A DNA stretch of 64,000 nucleotides from Uruburuella suis (lineage in GTDB: Bacteria; Pseudomonadota; Gammaproteobacteria; Burkholderiales; Neisseriaceae). Positions 25,515 through 34,883 of the stretch are shown here, one piece after another. Below the pieces are notes generated by a model that saw only the letters and a list, made by a program, of their open reading frames with translations, ran no database searches and had not been told where the DNA came from. Position numbers and translations under genes: made by a program. Numbering within the stretch: position 1 is the stretch's first letter; each line of letters begins with the position of its first letter. Where the stretch lies: contig NZ_SLXE01000002.1 of assembly GCF_004341385.1 (NCBI RefSeq), positions 62,001 to 126,000 on the forward strand. The letters are read 5' to 3'.

Positions 25515-25706
25515 ATGCCAATTCAAAAAAATAACCTTACAAAATAAAAGCAGTTCGGCAGCATCATCCGCGTAGGTCGGATTCTCGAATCCGACGTTTG
25601 GCCATCGGCCAAAGCAATGTGCGTGTCTTGTTCTGCGAACAAGTGTCGGATTCGAGAATCCGACCTACAGGCTGCCCGTTTGTATATTATTTTTTTGAAT
25701 TGGTAT
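25515..25706. repeat. 104-bp-family repeat with a foreign interior
   Basis: Ends match the 104-bp family (ATGCCAATTCAAAAAAATAA and TTATTTTTTTGAATTGGTAT, 19 of 20 paired), but the length is 192 bp and the interior differs from the other copies. It holds a separate inverted-repeat element at 25572-25668. Either the terminal repeats mobilised a different interior or a second element replaced the core. Confidence 0.65.
25572..25668. repeat. REP/BIME-like inverted doublet
   Basis: A perfect 24-base inverted repeat: the left arm begins GTAGGTCGGATTCTCG (25572-25595) and the right arm ends in CCGACCTAC (25645-25668), with 49 bases between. Outer GTAG tetranucleotides are the hallmark of REP elements moved by TnpA-REP (RAYT) transposases. 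No such transposase gene is in the window. Confidence 0.6.
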
Positions 25707-25786
25707 AAGCCAAAGTTTTTCCAAGCAATTGATTTTATAGTGGCATACAAGAAAAGCGACACGAAACGGCATGCTGCCACAGCGCA

Positions 25787-25853
25787 GGTTGGATTGATAA
25801 ACTCAGAGTTTCAGACGGCCTGTGGATTTGTTGGGTTTACAACCCAACCTACC
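25787..25853. repeat. Degraded GTAGGTTGGGTT doublet
   Basis: The right arm GTTGGGTTTACAACCCAACCTAC is intact while the left arm has decayed (CAGGTTGGATTGATAAACTC). A DUS (TTTCAGACGGCCT) lies in the loop, exactly as in the intact copy at 59123-59192. Confidence 0.5.
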
Positions 25854-25931
25854 CGCCGTATCACTTTTCTATGCATTTCACTATGTAGAGCTGTTTGGGT
25901 TTTGTTGGGTAACGCCTGCTGCAAACACACA

Positions 25932-25961
25932 GAGGCCGTCTGAAAGCTTTCAGACGGCCTC
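25932..25961. terminator. 30-bp perfect DUS palindrome after recD
   Basis: GAGGCCGTCTGAAAG and its exact inverse complement abut without a loop, five bases past the recD stop. Likely its terminator. Confidence 0.65.
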
Positions 25962-25966
25962 GCACC

Positions 25967-27706
25967 TCATTCAAAACGCTGCATCATCATTTCGCGCAAA
26001 GCGCTGCGCCGTTGCGCATTCAAGCCGCAGGCCGTCTGAAACACGGCTTGGCTGCCGCAAAACACAAAGCGTTCGCGCGCGCGGGTGATGGCGGTGTAGA
26101 GCAGCGCCTTGTTCAAGCCTGCGCCGCTTTCGGGCGGCATTTCCACCGACGGCGGCAGCAGCCACACTTCACGGTATTCCGAGCCTTGGCTTTTGTGCAC
26201 GGTAATCGCAAAAGCCGGGCTGTGTGCGCTCAAGCGGCTCAGCGGAATGCTGCGGTAGCCCTCGGCTGCGGCAAACCAGGCGGCAAGTGCGCCCGCATTC
26301 TCTTTATCCGGTAGCACCAAGCCGATGTCGCCGTTGAACACATTGAGCGCATAATCGTTGCGCTCTATCATCACCATCTGCCCGGCAAACCACGGCACAT
26401 CGGCACGGGCGCGGCCGTGGCGTTGCAGGCATTGCCGATAGGCCTCGTTAAACGCCGCCGCATCATCGCGCCAAGCCGCCAGCACCACCGCATCGGCCTG
26501 ATGGGCAAAAGCCGCTGCCACATCGCCGCCGGCCACCGCCTGCCAATAATCCGCGTGCAAAGCATACAAAGCCTCGGCCTGCTCGCGGCGGCTGCCCTGC
26601 CACACGCCCAGCGCTTCGGGAAAGCGCGCAAACTGCGCCCAAGCCAGCGCCGCATCTTCCGCCACCACCGCGCGCGCCAGCGAGCCTATACCGCTTTGAT
26701 CATCAAAGCGGTGGCTCACCACAAGGCGCGCCACGTTTTGCGACATAGGCGGCGGCGATAAGGCCGTCTGAAAACCGTGTTGCGGCAACATAGCCTGCAA
26801 TTGCGCTGCCGCGTTTTCACTCAATAAAGTGGGCTGCGCCAACGCCGCCAACACCGCACCTGCGCCCACCGAAGGCAGCTGGTTTTCATCACCGAGCAAT
26901 ACCACGCGGCAGCCATCGGGCACGGCACGCAAAAGCTGCAACAGCAAGGCAATATCCAGCATCGAAGCTTCATCAATAATCAGAATATCCAAAGGCAGCG
27001 GCTGCTCTTCATTAAATTGCGGGCGCATTTGCGGCGCACGCAACTTTAAGAGCCGGTGCACGGTTTGGCCTTGCAGCTGCAACAAATGCTGCTTCACCGC
27101 AGCGGGTGCATCAAAAGTGCCCAGCGCCCGATGCAGCGCGCGCGCCATATGCGCCGCCGCTTTGCCGGTGGGCGCGGCCAGCGCGATGCGCGGCAGTTCG
27201 GCGCTTTGGTTGCACAGCAGCGCCAAAAGCTTGGCCACGGTGGTGGTTTTGCCGGTGCCGGGGCCGCCGCTGATGAGCATAAACGCTTGCAGCAGCGCGA
27301 GCGCCGCCGCATCCCTCTGCCCTTCGCTGCCCGCCTGTGCAAACCAATCGTGCAAATCCTGCCCCGCCTGCAACCAATCGGGCGCCGGCAGCTTAGCTTG
27401 CGCCAACCGCGCGATTTGGGCGGCCAAATCACGCTCGAGCTGCCACATGCGCCCCAAAAACAAACGCCGCTCCAGCAGCACCAGCGGCGTGTTGCCGCCA
27501 CGGCTCACCAACGGCGCCGCTTCGGCCAAAGCCGCTGCTTCTGCCGCGCTCAGCCAAATAAACGAATGCCCGTCCGCCAAAGCGGCAAACAGGCGCGGCA
27601 CATAAGGCACGGCCAGTGGCGCCGCTGCGGGCGCATAGTGTTGCAAAAACGAGCAGGCCGCATCGGCGGCGGCCTGGTTTAAATCAGCATCTGAATGAAC
27701 AGTCAT
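25967..27706 (-). CDS. recD: Exodeoxyribonuclease V subunit alpha RecD
   Basis: The 5'-3' helicase subunit of the RecBCD nuclease used in double-strand break repair and degradation of linear DNA; 579 residues. Superfamily 1B motifs are present: Walker A SGGPGTGKTTTVAKLL, motif Ia APTGKAAAHMARAL, Walker B LIIDEASMLD, GDENQLPSVGAG and the C-terminal AITVHKSQGSEYREV with TAITRARE. Two DUS copies are translated inside it (GFQTAL and VFQTAC). recB and recC are not adjacent, which is common in Neisseria. Reads from 27706, with a DUS hairpin between it and putA. Confidence 0.94.
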   Translation of the reverse strand: MTVHSDADLNQAAADAACSFLQHYAPAAAPLAVPYVPRLFAALADGHSFIWLSAAEAAALAEAAPLVSRGGNTPLVLLERRLFLGRMWQLERDLAAQIARLAQAKLPAPDWLQAGQDLHDWFAQAGSEGQRDAAALALLQAFMLISGGPGTGKTTTVAKLLALLCNQSAELPRIALAAPTGKAAAHMARALHRALGTFDAPAAVKQHLLQLQGQTVHRLLKLRAPQMRPQFNEEQPLPLDILIIDEASMLDIALLLQLLRAVPDGCRVVLLGDENQLPSVGAGAVLAALAQPTLLSENAAAQLQAMLPQHGFQTALSPPPMSQNVARLVVSHRFDDQSGIGSLARAVVAEDAALAWAQFARFPEALGVWQGSRREQAEALYALHADYWQAVAGGDVAAAFAHQADAVVLAAWRDDAAAFNEAYRQCLQRHGRARADVPWFAGQMVMIERNDYALNVFNGDIGLVLPDKENAGALAAWFAAAEGYRSIPLSRLSAHSPAFAITVHKSQGSEYREVWLLPPSVEMPPESGAGLNKALLYTAITRARERFVFCGSQAVFQTACGLNAQRRSALREMMMQRFE

Positions 27707-27726
27707 CGGCAGATTCCATTATCGGC

Positions 27727-27758
27727 AAAGGCCGTCTGAACGCTTTCAGACGGCCTTT
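27727..27758 (-). terminator. DUS hairpin between putA and recD
   Basis: AAAGGCCGTCTGAA and TTCAGACGGCCTTT flank a few bases, located after the putA stop and just before recD on the same strand; probably ends putA and isolates recD. Confidence 0.65.
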
Positions 27759-27796
27759 CATTATAACGTTTTATCACGTTTCAAACTGCGCGAGTT

Positions 27797-30700
27797 TCAC
27801 CCTTCCGCCATCGCCATCAGGCTGGCGTTGCCGCCGGCTGCGGTGGTGTTGACGCTGCGGCTGATTTCGTCAAACAGCGGCAACACATCCACGCCATCGG
27901 GCATCAGCAGCACTTTCACCAGCGCACCGCGCTGCGCCGAGAGCTGCATTTTGATATTGGCGGGCAGATTTTCCAGCGCCACCACATGGCTTGCACCCGC
28001 AAACGGCGTTTCGCTCACTTCCAGCCATTGGCCGGCATGCTCCTGCCAAATGGCCAGCGGATGCACAGGCAGCACCTGCACGCGTATGCCTGATGCAGCC
28101 AGGCGGATCAGCGCGGCAAACGCCGTTTCCAAATCACCGCCGTAAAGCCACACGCGCTGCGGCGCATGCCAGCTCAAGCTGTTGCGCTCGCCGGTGGGGC
28201 CGGGCAAAGGCATTTCGGCCTGCCGCAAAGTGTGCACGCGGCTCTCGCCCAGCACAGCGGACAAGCGCACTTTGGCATCGTGCCCAAAGCCCATTTGCGC
28301 CAGCAGGCTTGCCATGGTTTGCAAAGCCGCTTCATCCGCTTCGCCCGTTTTGCTAAGCGGAGGCATCTGCCACGGCGCGCCGGCGCTCAAACGTTGCAGA
28401 TAAAAAGAGCCGCCGGCTTTGGGGCCGGTGCCGGAGAGGCCGTGGCCGCCGAAAGGCTGCACGCCCACCACCGCGCCGACAATATTGCGGTTGACATACA
28501 CATTACCCGCTTCGATGCGGCGGCAGATGTGTGCCACAGTGCTGTCGATGCGGCTGTGGATGCCGTGGGTGAGCGCAAAACCTTTGGCGTTGATCTGATC
28601 AATCAATTCATCCAGCGCGCCGGCCGCATAGCGCACCACATGCAGCACCGGGCCGAACACTTCACGCTGCAATTCATCAAGATTGTTCAATTCAAACAGC
28701 ACCGGCGCCACAAACGTGCCCTGCTCTGCGCCCTCGGGCAGCGCGATTTCATGATGCGCCCGCGCCACGCTTTTCATTTTCTCGATGTGCGCAAGCAGGT
28801 TTTGCTGCGACTCGGCATCAATCACCGGGCCGATATCGGTGTTTAACAACGCAGGATTGCCCACACGCCATTCATCCATCGCGCCTTTAATCATGGCAAT
28901 CATGTGATCGGCCACTTCTTCCTGCACACACAACACGCGCAAGGCTGAGCAGCGTTGGCCGGCGGAATCGAAAGCGGAATTGAGCACATCGGCGCACACT
29001 TGCTCGGCCAGCGCGGTGGAATCGACAATCATCGCATTCATGCCGCCGGTTTCGGCGATTAATACGGGGCTGTCTTCACGGGCGGCAAGATTGCAGTTAA
29101 TCAGCTGCGCCACTTCGGTGGAGCCGGTGAAAATCACGCCGTTGATGCGCGCATCTTGCGTGAGCGCCGCGCCCACATCGCCCGCGCCGGGCAAGAGCTG
29201 CAACACGTTGCGCGGCACGCCCGCTTCGTGCATCAGCCGCACGGCAAAATGGGCAATCAGCGTGGTTTGCTCGGCCGGCTTGGCCAGCACCACATTGCCC
29301 GCCGCCAATGCCGCCGTCACTTCGCCGGTGAAAATCGCCAGCGGGAAATTCCACGGGCTGATGGCGGCCACCGTGCCCAGCGGCGCGCGCGCGGCGCAAG
29401 TGGTTTCGGCTTCATCGGCATAATAGCGGCAGAAATCCACCGCCTCGCGCACTTCGGCAATCGCGTTTTGCAGCGTTTTGCCCGCTTCGCGCACGGCAAG
29501 CATCATCAGCTCGGCCATATTGGCTTCAAAACGCAAAGCCACATTGCGTAAAATTTCAGCCCGCTCAAACGGCGTAACCGCCGCCCAAGAAGCTTCCACG
29601 CTTTTGGCCGCCGCCACGATTTCAGCCACATCTTCGGCCCGCACAAAAGCGGCCGTGCCCACAATATCGCTAAAATCGGCGGGGTTGCGCACCGCTTGCG
29701 CCGCGGCCGCCTGCGCATCTGTTGCGAGCAGCGGCGCGGCGGCATCGGTTTGCTGCACAGCGGCATTCATTTGCACTTCCAGCTGCTTCAACACCGCTTC
29801 ATTGCTCAAGTCCAGCCCTTTGGCGTTCAGACGGCCTTTGCCATACAAATGACGCGGCAGCGGCAAAGCGGCATGCATTTTGCCCTGCGTGTGCGCAGCG
29901 GCATCGAGCGGGCATTGCACCAAATCATCGATGCTCACGTTTTCGTCTACGATTTGGTTTACAAATGAAGAATTTGCGCCGTTTTCGAGCAAGCGGCGCA
30001 CCAAATAGGCCAGCAGCGTTTCGTGCGTGCCTACCGGTGCATAAATGCGGCAGCGGCGGCCTAGGTTTTGCTCGCCCACCACTTGGTCATACAGGGTTTC
30101 GCCCATGCCGTGCAGGCATTGGTGCTCGAAATCTTTGCCCAAGCCCATTTGGTAAATCGCCGCCAAGGTGTAGGCATTGTGGGTGGCAAATTGCGGAAAC
30201 ACCGCATCTTGCGCCGCCAAAAGCTTGCGCGCACACGCCAGATAGGAAACATCGGTGTGCACTTTGCGGGTGTAAACCGGATAGCCCTCAAGGCCGTCCA
30301 CCTGCGCCCATTTCACTTCGCTGTCCCAATACGCGCCTTTCACCAAGCGTATCATCAGCTTTTGTTTGTTGCGCCGTGCCAAATCCACCAGATAATCAAT
30401 CACAAACGGGCAGCGCTTTTGATAAGCCTGCACCACAAAACCGATGCCGTTAAAACCGGCCAAATCGGGGTCGGACACCAGCGCTTCCATCAAATCGAGC
30501 GACAATTCGAGCCGGTTGGCTTCTTCGGCATCGATGTTCAAACCGATATCGTATTGTTTGGCCAATAAAAACAAATCTTTCAGGCGCGGCAGCAGCTCTG
30601 CCATCACGCGCTCGTGCTGGGCGCGCACATAGCGCGGATGAATGGCGGAAAGCTTCACCGAAATGCCGTTGCCCTCATACACGCCCGCACCGGCGGCATC

Positions 30701-31390
30701 TTTGCCGATGGCGTGAATGGCGTGCACATAATCCTGATAATAGCGATCGGCATCGGCCTGCGTCATCGCCGCTTCGCCAAGCATATCGAATGAAAAACGG
30801 TAGCCCGATTTTTCGCGCTCTTTACCGTTTTTCAGCGCTTCTTCAATGGTCTGCCCGGTCACAAACTGCTTGCCGAGAAGGCGCATGGCATAATCCACGC
30901 CTTTGCGTATCAACGGCTCGCCGCCCTTGCCCACCACGCGTGTGAGCGCCGAGCCGAGGTTTTGGCCGCTGTTGGCCGCGGTGAGTTTGCCTGTGATCAG
31001 CAAGCCCCAGGCGGCGGCGTTGACAAACAACGACGGGCTGTGGTTGAGATGGCTCTGCCAATTGCCGCCGGATAATTTATCCTGAATCAGCTTATTGCGG
31101 GTGGCATTATCGGGAATGCGCAGCAGCGCTTCGGCCAAACACATCAGCGCCACGCCCTCTTCGCTCGACAAAGAAAATTCGTGCATCAGCGCATCCACGC
31201 CGCTGGCCTTGCTGCGGTTAGCACGCACCTGCGTCACCAAACGGCGCGCCAGTTTTTCGGCGGCGGCTTTTTCATCGGTGCTCATCTGCGCCTGCACCAG
31301 CATATCGGCCACCGCCTCGGCTTCATCGCGGCGGTAGGCGGCGGTAACGGCATCACGCAATGCGGATTGGCTGTGGGAAAAATCAAACAT
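27797..31390 (-). CDS. putA: Bifunctional proline dehydrogenase/P5C dehydrogenase PutA
   Basis: Oxidises proline to glutamate in two steps on the inner membrane; 1197 residues from the ATG at 31390 (GAGG 6 bases upstream; a second ATG at 31396 is too close). An alpha domain comes first, then the FAD-binding PRODH barrel (YRFSFDMLGEAAMT, ISVKLSAIHPRY, RLVKGAYWDSEVKWAQ). The aldehyde dehydrogenase part has PWNFPLAIFTGEV, the glutamate motif IAETGGMNA and the catalytic Cys in SAGQRCSALRVL. A C-terminal domain follows. The N-terminal ribbon-helix-helix repressor domain of E. coli PutA is absent, so control must come from elsewhere, possibly the XRE-cupin protein nearby. Confidence 0.96.
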   Translation of the reverse strand: MFDFSHSQSALRDAVTAAYRRDEAEAVADMLVQAQMSTDEKAAAEKLARRLVTQVRANRSKASGVDALMHEFSLSSEEGVALMCLAEALLRIPDNATRNKLIQDKLSGGNWQSHLNHSPSLFVNAAAWGLLITGKLTAANSGQNLGSALTRVVGKGGEPLIRKGVDYAMRLLGKQFVTGQTIEEALKNGKEREKSGYRFSFDMLGEAAMTQADADRYYQDYVHAIHAIGKDAAGAGVYEGNGISVKLSAIHPRYVRAQHERVMAELLPRLKDLFLLAKQYDIGLNIDAEEANRLELSLDLMEALVSDPDLAGFNGIGFVVQAYQKRCPFVIDYLVDLARRNKQKLMIRLVKGAYWDSEVKWAQVDGLEGYPVYTRKVHTDVSYLACARKLLAAQDAVFPQFATHNAYTLAAIYQMGLGKDFEHQCLHGMGETLYDQVVGEQNLGRRCRIYAPVGTHETLLAYLVRRLLENGANSSFVNQIVDENVSIDDLVQCPLDAAAHTQGKMHAALPLPRHLYGKGRLNAKGLDLSNEAVLKQLEVQMNAAVQQTDAAAPLLATDAQAAAAQAVRNPADFSDIVGTAAFVRAEDVAEIVAAAKSVEASWAAVTPFERAEILRNVALRFEANMAELMMLAVREAGKTLQNAIAEVREAVDFCRYYADEAETTCAARAPLGTVAAISPWNFPLAIFTGEVTAALAAGNVVLAKPAEQTTLIAHFAVRLMHEAGVPRNVLQLLPGAGDVGAALTQDARINGVIFTGSTEVAQLINCNLAAREDSPVLIAETGGMNAMIVDSTALAEQVCADVLNSAFDSAGQRCSALRVLCVQEEVADHMIAMIKGAMDEWRVGNPALLNTDIGPVIDAESQQNLLAHIEKMKSVARAHHEIALPEGAEQGTFVAPVLFELNNLDELQREVFGPVLHVVRYAAGALDELIDQINAKGFALTHGIHSRIDSTVAHICRRIEAGNVYVNRNIVGAVVGVQPFGGHGLSGTGPKAGGSFYLQRLSAGAPWQMPPLSKTGEADEAALQTMASLLAQMGFGHDAKVRLSAVLGESRVHTLRQAEMPLPGPTGERNSLSWHAPQRVWLYGGDLETAFAALIRLAASGIRVQVLPVHPLAIWQEHAGQWLEVSETPFAGASHVVALENLPANIKMQLSAQRGALVKVLLMPDGVDVLPLFDEISRSVNTTAAGGNASLMAMAEG

Positions 31391-31541
31391 ATTCATCCTC
31401 TATCATCTTTCATCGTGCAAATCGGCGTGGCCGGCAAAGTGCTCGGCACGATTCGTTTATTAACATCAGCATATCAGCATTCGGCAGATAATTTGCATTT
31501 TTATCTTTATCCGCCCAACGAGGCCGTCTGAACATTTCGAT

Positions 31542-32483
31542 TTAGCGTTCACTGCCGCCCTGATAAACCAAAATGGCTGCCGCCAAATCTTCAGAAGCCG
31601 CGCCCACGGCTTTATACACGGTGATTTCATCGGCGCGCGTGCGCCCCGGGTGCAGGCCGCGGCACAAGCCGGCCAAATCCGAGCGCACCTGCTCGCGCAC
31701 AAATACGCCCGCGGCCATCGGCGACAACAAATCGCCGGCTTTATCGAGCGCCTCGTCGGTGTCGACAAACACCGAAGTGTCGGCAAACACGGCATCCTCC
31801 GATTCGCGCATATCGGGCTTGAAGCTGCCGATCAAATCCAGATGCGCGCCTTTTTGCAGCCATTGCCGTTGCACCAGCGGCGCGGTGGATAAAGTGGCGC
31901 AACTGATGATGTCGCTGCTGCGCACGGCAGCTTCCAAATCGGCCACGGCTTCGGCTTGAAAGCCCTGCTGCTGCAAATCTTCGGCCAAGCGGCAGGCTTT
32001 GTTGAAATCAATATTCCAAATGCGCACGTGTTTGATGTCGCGCACGGCGGCATAAGCCGGCGCAATTTCGCGCGCCACATTGCCCGCGCCCACAATCAGC
32101 AGGCTTTGTGCATCTTGGCGCGCCAGATAATCGGCGGCCAGCGCCGAAGCGGCGGCCGTGCGGCGGCAGGTGATTTGGTTGCCGTCGAGCACCGCCACCG
32201 GCACGCCGTTTTGCGCGTCAAACAAAGTATAAGTGGAATGCAGCCCCGGCAGGCCGTGTTTACTGCCGTTTTCCGGGTAAATGGTCACATGCTTGATGCC
32301 CAAAAAGCGGTTTTTCTGCCAAGCGGGCATAATCAATAATGTGGCCGCAGCATCATCGCTCTCAAGCGCATGAATGTGGCGGCGCGGCACGGTGCAGCCT
32401 TCCACAAACATCGTGTGCACGGCTTGGATTAAGGCCGGATAAGGCAGCCCGGCACCGGTGGCTTCATAATCAAAAATTTTCAT
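31542..32483 (-). CDS. Ornithine cyclodeaminase/mu-crystallin family protein
   Basis: A 313-residue NAD(P)-dependent enzyme of the OCD/mu-crystallin family. The Rossmann motif LLIVGAGNVAREIAPAY lies near residue 125, and the substrate-side motifs GIKHVTIYPEN and ITCRRTAAASALAADYLA are present. Members act as ornithine cyclodeaminase (ornithine to proline) or as delta1-pyrroline-2-carboxylate reductase (to proline). Both feed proline into PutA, encoded 150 bases downstream on the same strand. Many such reductases occur in hydroxyproline or D-proline pathways. Precise substrate unresolved. Divergent from an XRE-cupin regulator. Confidence 0.85.
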   Translation of the reverse strand: MKIFDYEATGAGLPYPALIQAVHTMFVEGCTVPRRHIHALESDDAAATLLIMPAWQKNRFLGIKHVTIYPENGSKHGLPGLHSTYTLFDAQNGVPVAVLDGNQITCRRTAAASALAADYLARQDAQSLLIVGAGNVAREIAPAYAAVRDIKHVRIWNIDFNKACRLAEDLQQQGFQAEAVADLEAAVRSSDIISCATLSTAPLVQRQWLQKGAHLDLIGSFKPDMRESEDAVFADTSVFVDTDEALDKAGDLLSPMAAGVFVREQVRSDLAGLCRGLHPGRTRADEITVYKAVGAASEDLAAAILVYQGGSER

Positions 32484-32565
32484 CCATTTCTCCTTTAATC
32501 AAAATGTGTTTTCAAATTCGTTTCATTTATTGATGCTCGGCAAGCTTATACAATCGGCTGTATTT

Positions 32566-32586
32566 TTCTCTGATAAGAGAATAAAT
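32566..32586. promoter_or_regulatory. Candidate operator in divergent OCD/regulator promoter
   Basis: TTCTCTGATAAGAGAA is a 6-bp inverted repeat around GATA, in the 175-base AT-rich gap between the two divergent starts. The overlapping stretch ATAAGAGAATAAAT recurs with two changes at 34669-34682 upstream of the nearby MHS transporter. A likely binding site for the XRE-cupin protein. Confidence 0.5.
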
Positions 32587-32658
32587 AATCTATTTTGCTT
32601 GTGATAAAATCATGTATTAACGATATTTCATACTTTTGTTTCCGCCCTCGAAAACCTT

Positions 32659-33264
32659 ATGAATCCAAGCACCCACACCGACCTGCCGGCAGAAAACAGC
32701 AGCCTTTTTTTGGCGCGCCAAGTGCATGCTTTGCGCAAAAAAGCCGGCTTGACCTTGCAGCAGCTCAGCCGCAAAAGCGATGTTTCCGTGTCTACCCTTT
32801 CCAAAATCGAAAAAGGGCAGCTCTCGCCCACTTACGAAAAAATCGTGTCGCTCGCCCGCGGGCTGGATGTGCCGATTGCCGCGCTTTTTCATGAAGAGAG
32901 CGCCCACACGCCCAACGGCCGCCTGGCCGTTACCCGCGCCGGCAGCGCCCGAACCCACAGCACCAAGCAATACGATTATCAGGCGCTGTGTGCCGATTTG
33001 AGCAACAAGCGCTTCGTGCCGCTGCTCACCCGCATCAAGGCACGCAGCCTGCGGGAATTTCCGGCGCTCTTGCAGCACGAGGGTGAAGAGTTTATTTATG
33101 TGCTGGCCGGCCAAATCACCGTGCACACCGATTTTTACCAACCCATCGTGCTCAACTGCGGCGATGCCTGCTATTTCGACAGCACCATGGGGCACGCCTG
33201 TGTGGCCGGTGAAGAAGAGGCGCAAGTGTTGTGGGTGTCTTCCCATTCCACGCAAAACACTTAG
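32659..33264 (+). CDS. XRE-cupin transcriptional regulator
   Basis: A 201-residue regulator with an N-terminal XRE helix-turn-helix (ARQVHALRKKAGLTLQQLSRKSDVSVSTLSKIEKGQLSPTYEKIVSLARGL, about 18-70) and a C-terminal cupin sensor domain (HEGEEFIYVLAGQITVHTD, VLNCGDACYFDSTMGHACV). This architecture commonly controls amino-acid or amine catabolism (for example PuuR-like proteins). It is divergent from the OCD-like gene and next to putA and a transporter, so it probably governs this proline-related unit. Ends in a DUS terminator shared with the convergent transporter. Confidence 0.88.
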   Translation: MNPSTHTDLPAENSSLFLARQVHALRKKAGLTLQQLSRKSDVSVSTLSKIEKGQLSPTYEKIVSLARGLDVPIAALFHEESAHTPNGRLAVTRAGSARTHSTKQYDYQALCADLSNKRFVPLLTRIKARSLREFPALLQHEGEEFIYVLAGQITVHTDFYQPIVLNCGDACYFDSTMGHACVAGEEEAQVLWVSSHSTQNT

Positions 33265-33299
33265 ATTTTGAATCGCTATCGCACCTTACCTTTTTAAAA

Positions 33300-33341
33300 A
33301 AGGCCGTCTGAAACCTGCAACCGTTTTCAGACGGCCTTTTG
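33300..33341. terminator. DUS hairpin between convergent genes
   Basis: AAGGCCGTCTGAAAC and the inverse TTTCAGACGGCCTT surround a 10-base loop with A and T runs outside; suits both the regulator and the leftward transporter, whose stop is only two bases away. Confidence 0.75.
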
Positions 33342-33342
33342 A

Positions 33343-34623
33343 TTATTCATCCAACTGCCGCCCCGAACGCTCGCTCACCGCCGCAATCGCCACCAGCGAC
33401 ACCAGCCCGGTGAAAATAATATAAAGCGCAATCGGCACATAAGAGTGATCGAATTTTGCCAGCAGAAAAGTGGCCACCAAAGGTGCCGTGCCGCCGGCCA
33501 GCGCCGCGCCGATTTGATAGCCTAGGGTGATGCCGGTGTAGCGCACATTGCTTTTGAAAATTTCGGAAAACATCGTGCCCAACACCGCCGTGGTCGGCGC
33601 CCAAATCACGCCCAAACCGATTACCGTAGCCAGAATCAGCATGCTGAACGAGCGGGTTTGCAAGAGCCAGAAATAGGGAAAAGCATAAGCCATCATCATC
33701 AACACCCCGGCGATATACACCGTTTTGCGGCCGATTCTGTCGGAGAGCGCGCCCATCAGCGGAATGAGCAGTGTGGTCACCACCGTGGCCACGGTCACCG
33801 CGTTGAGCGCCTGTGTGCGGCTGAAGCCGAGCTCTTTGGTGGCGTAATACACAATAAAAGTCGACATAATGTAAAAAGGCGCGGTTTCCACAAATTTCGC
33901 CCCCACCGCAATCAACACCTCGCGCTTGTGGTGTTTGAGCGTTTCGAGCAGCGGCACCGCCACCACATTGCCGGCCGCTTGGTTTTTCTTAAACGAAGGC
34001 GTTTCATCAATGCCTTTGCGTATCCACAAGCCCACAAACACCAGCACCGCGCTCAGCACAAAAGGCACCCGCCAGCCCCACGATAAAAACACATCATCAG
34101 GCAGCATGCTCATCACAGTGAGCGCCAGCGTGGCCAAAAGCATGCCGATGGTCACGCCCATTTGCGGCACGCTGCCGAAAAAGCCGCGCCGCTCTTTGGG
34201 CGCATATTCCACCGCCAGCAGCATCGCCCCGCCCCACTCGCCGCCGATGCCCAAGCCCTGCACCAAGCGCAGCAGCACCATCAAAATCGGCGCGGCAATA
34301 CCGATGGCCTGATAAGTCGGCAGCAAGCCCATCAACACCGTGGCGCCGCCCATCAAGCCCAAAGTGAGCACCAAGGTTTTCTTGCGGCCGATCCGATCGC
34401 CGATGTGGCTGAAAATAATGCCGCCGAAAGGGCGGATAAAGAAAGAGAGCGCAAAAGAAGCAAAAGCCAGCATGGTGCCCACGGCCGGATCTTCAGCGGG
34501 GAAAAACAGCTGGTTAAACACCAAAGCGGCCACCGTGCCGTAAAGAAAATAATCAAACCACTCAATCGAACTGCCGATCAGGCTGGCCCAAAGCACCCGC
34601 TTGGATACGGTTTCTGTTTTCAT
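33343..34623 (-). CDS. MHS-family metabolite:H+ symporter (MFS), proline-locus transporter
   Basis: A 426-residue, 12-segment inner-membrane symporter of the same branch as the one at 6360-7706. Motifs: SSIEWFDYFLYG (helix 1), SHIGDRIGRKKTLV (loop 2-3), GLGIGGEWGGAMLLAVEYAP (helix 4), GALSDRIGRKTVY (loop 8-9). The position next to the putA/OCD/XRE-cupin cluster and a shared upstream motif suggest import of proline, betaine or a related imino acid; ProP belongs to this branch. Substrate is inference. Confidence 0.87.
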   Translation of the reverse strand: MKTETVSKRVLWASLIGSSIEWFDYFLYGTVAALVFNQLFFPAEDPAVGTMLAFASFALSFFIRPFGGIIFSHIGDRIGRKKTLVLTLGLMGGATVLMGLLPTYQAIGIAAPILMVLLRLVQGLGIGGEWGGAMLLAVEYAPKERRGFFGSVPQMGVTIGMLLATLALTVMSMLPDDVFLSWGWRVPFVLSAVLVFVGLWIRKGIDETPSFKKNQAAGNVVAVPLLETLKHHKREVLIAVGAKFVETAPFYIMSTFIVYYATKELGFSRTQALNAVTVATVVTTLLIPLMGALSDRIGRKTVYIAGVLMMMAYAFPYFWLLQTRSFSMLILATVIGLGVIWAPTTAVLGTMFSEIFKSNVRYTGITLGYQIGAALAGGTAPLVATFLLAKFDHSYVPIALYIIFTGLVSLVAIAAVSERSGRQLDE

Positions 34624-34668
34624 CTTGCTTCCTCTCCATTTATATTTTTAAAGATGTGTAATTATTGT

Positions 34669-34699
34669 ATAAGAGATTTAATTTTCTTAAAAGAAAATT
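34669..34699. promoter_or_regulatory. Candidate operator upstream of the MHS transporter
   Basis: ATAAGAGATTTAAT (34669-34682) matches 12 of 14 bases of the site in the OCD/regulator gap. It runs directly into a strong palindrome: AATTTTCTT and AAGAAAATT around AA (34680-34699). It lies 46-76 bases upstream of the transporter start codon. Confidence 0.45.
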
Positions 34700-34883
34700 T
34701 TAAGATGATATGCAGATATCTTCTTAGCCGCCTATCCTTGAGCGTGCATTTCCAAGCACATCGTTTTTGCACACATCAAACTGTTTTCAGACGGCCAATA
34801 TCACGTACAATGTTTGCATTCATTTTTACAAACTGCGGCCGGCTTTTTTCAGACGGCCTCTTTGATTCGGACATCACACAACC

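Noticed and set aside
30061..30568. Open frames opposite putA
   Set aside because: Arg/His-rich or hydrophobic-poor translations within a coherent 1197-residue enzyme.
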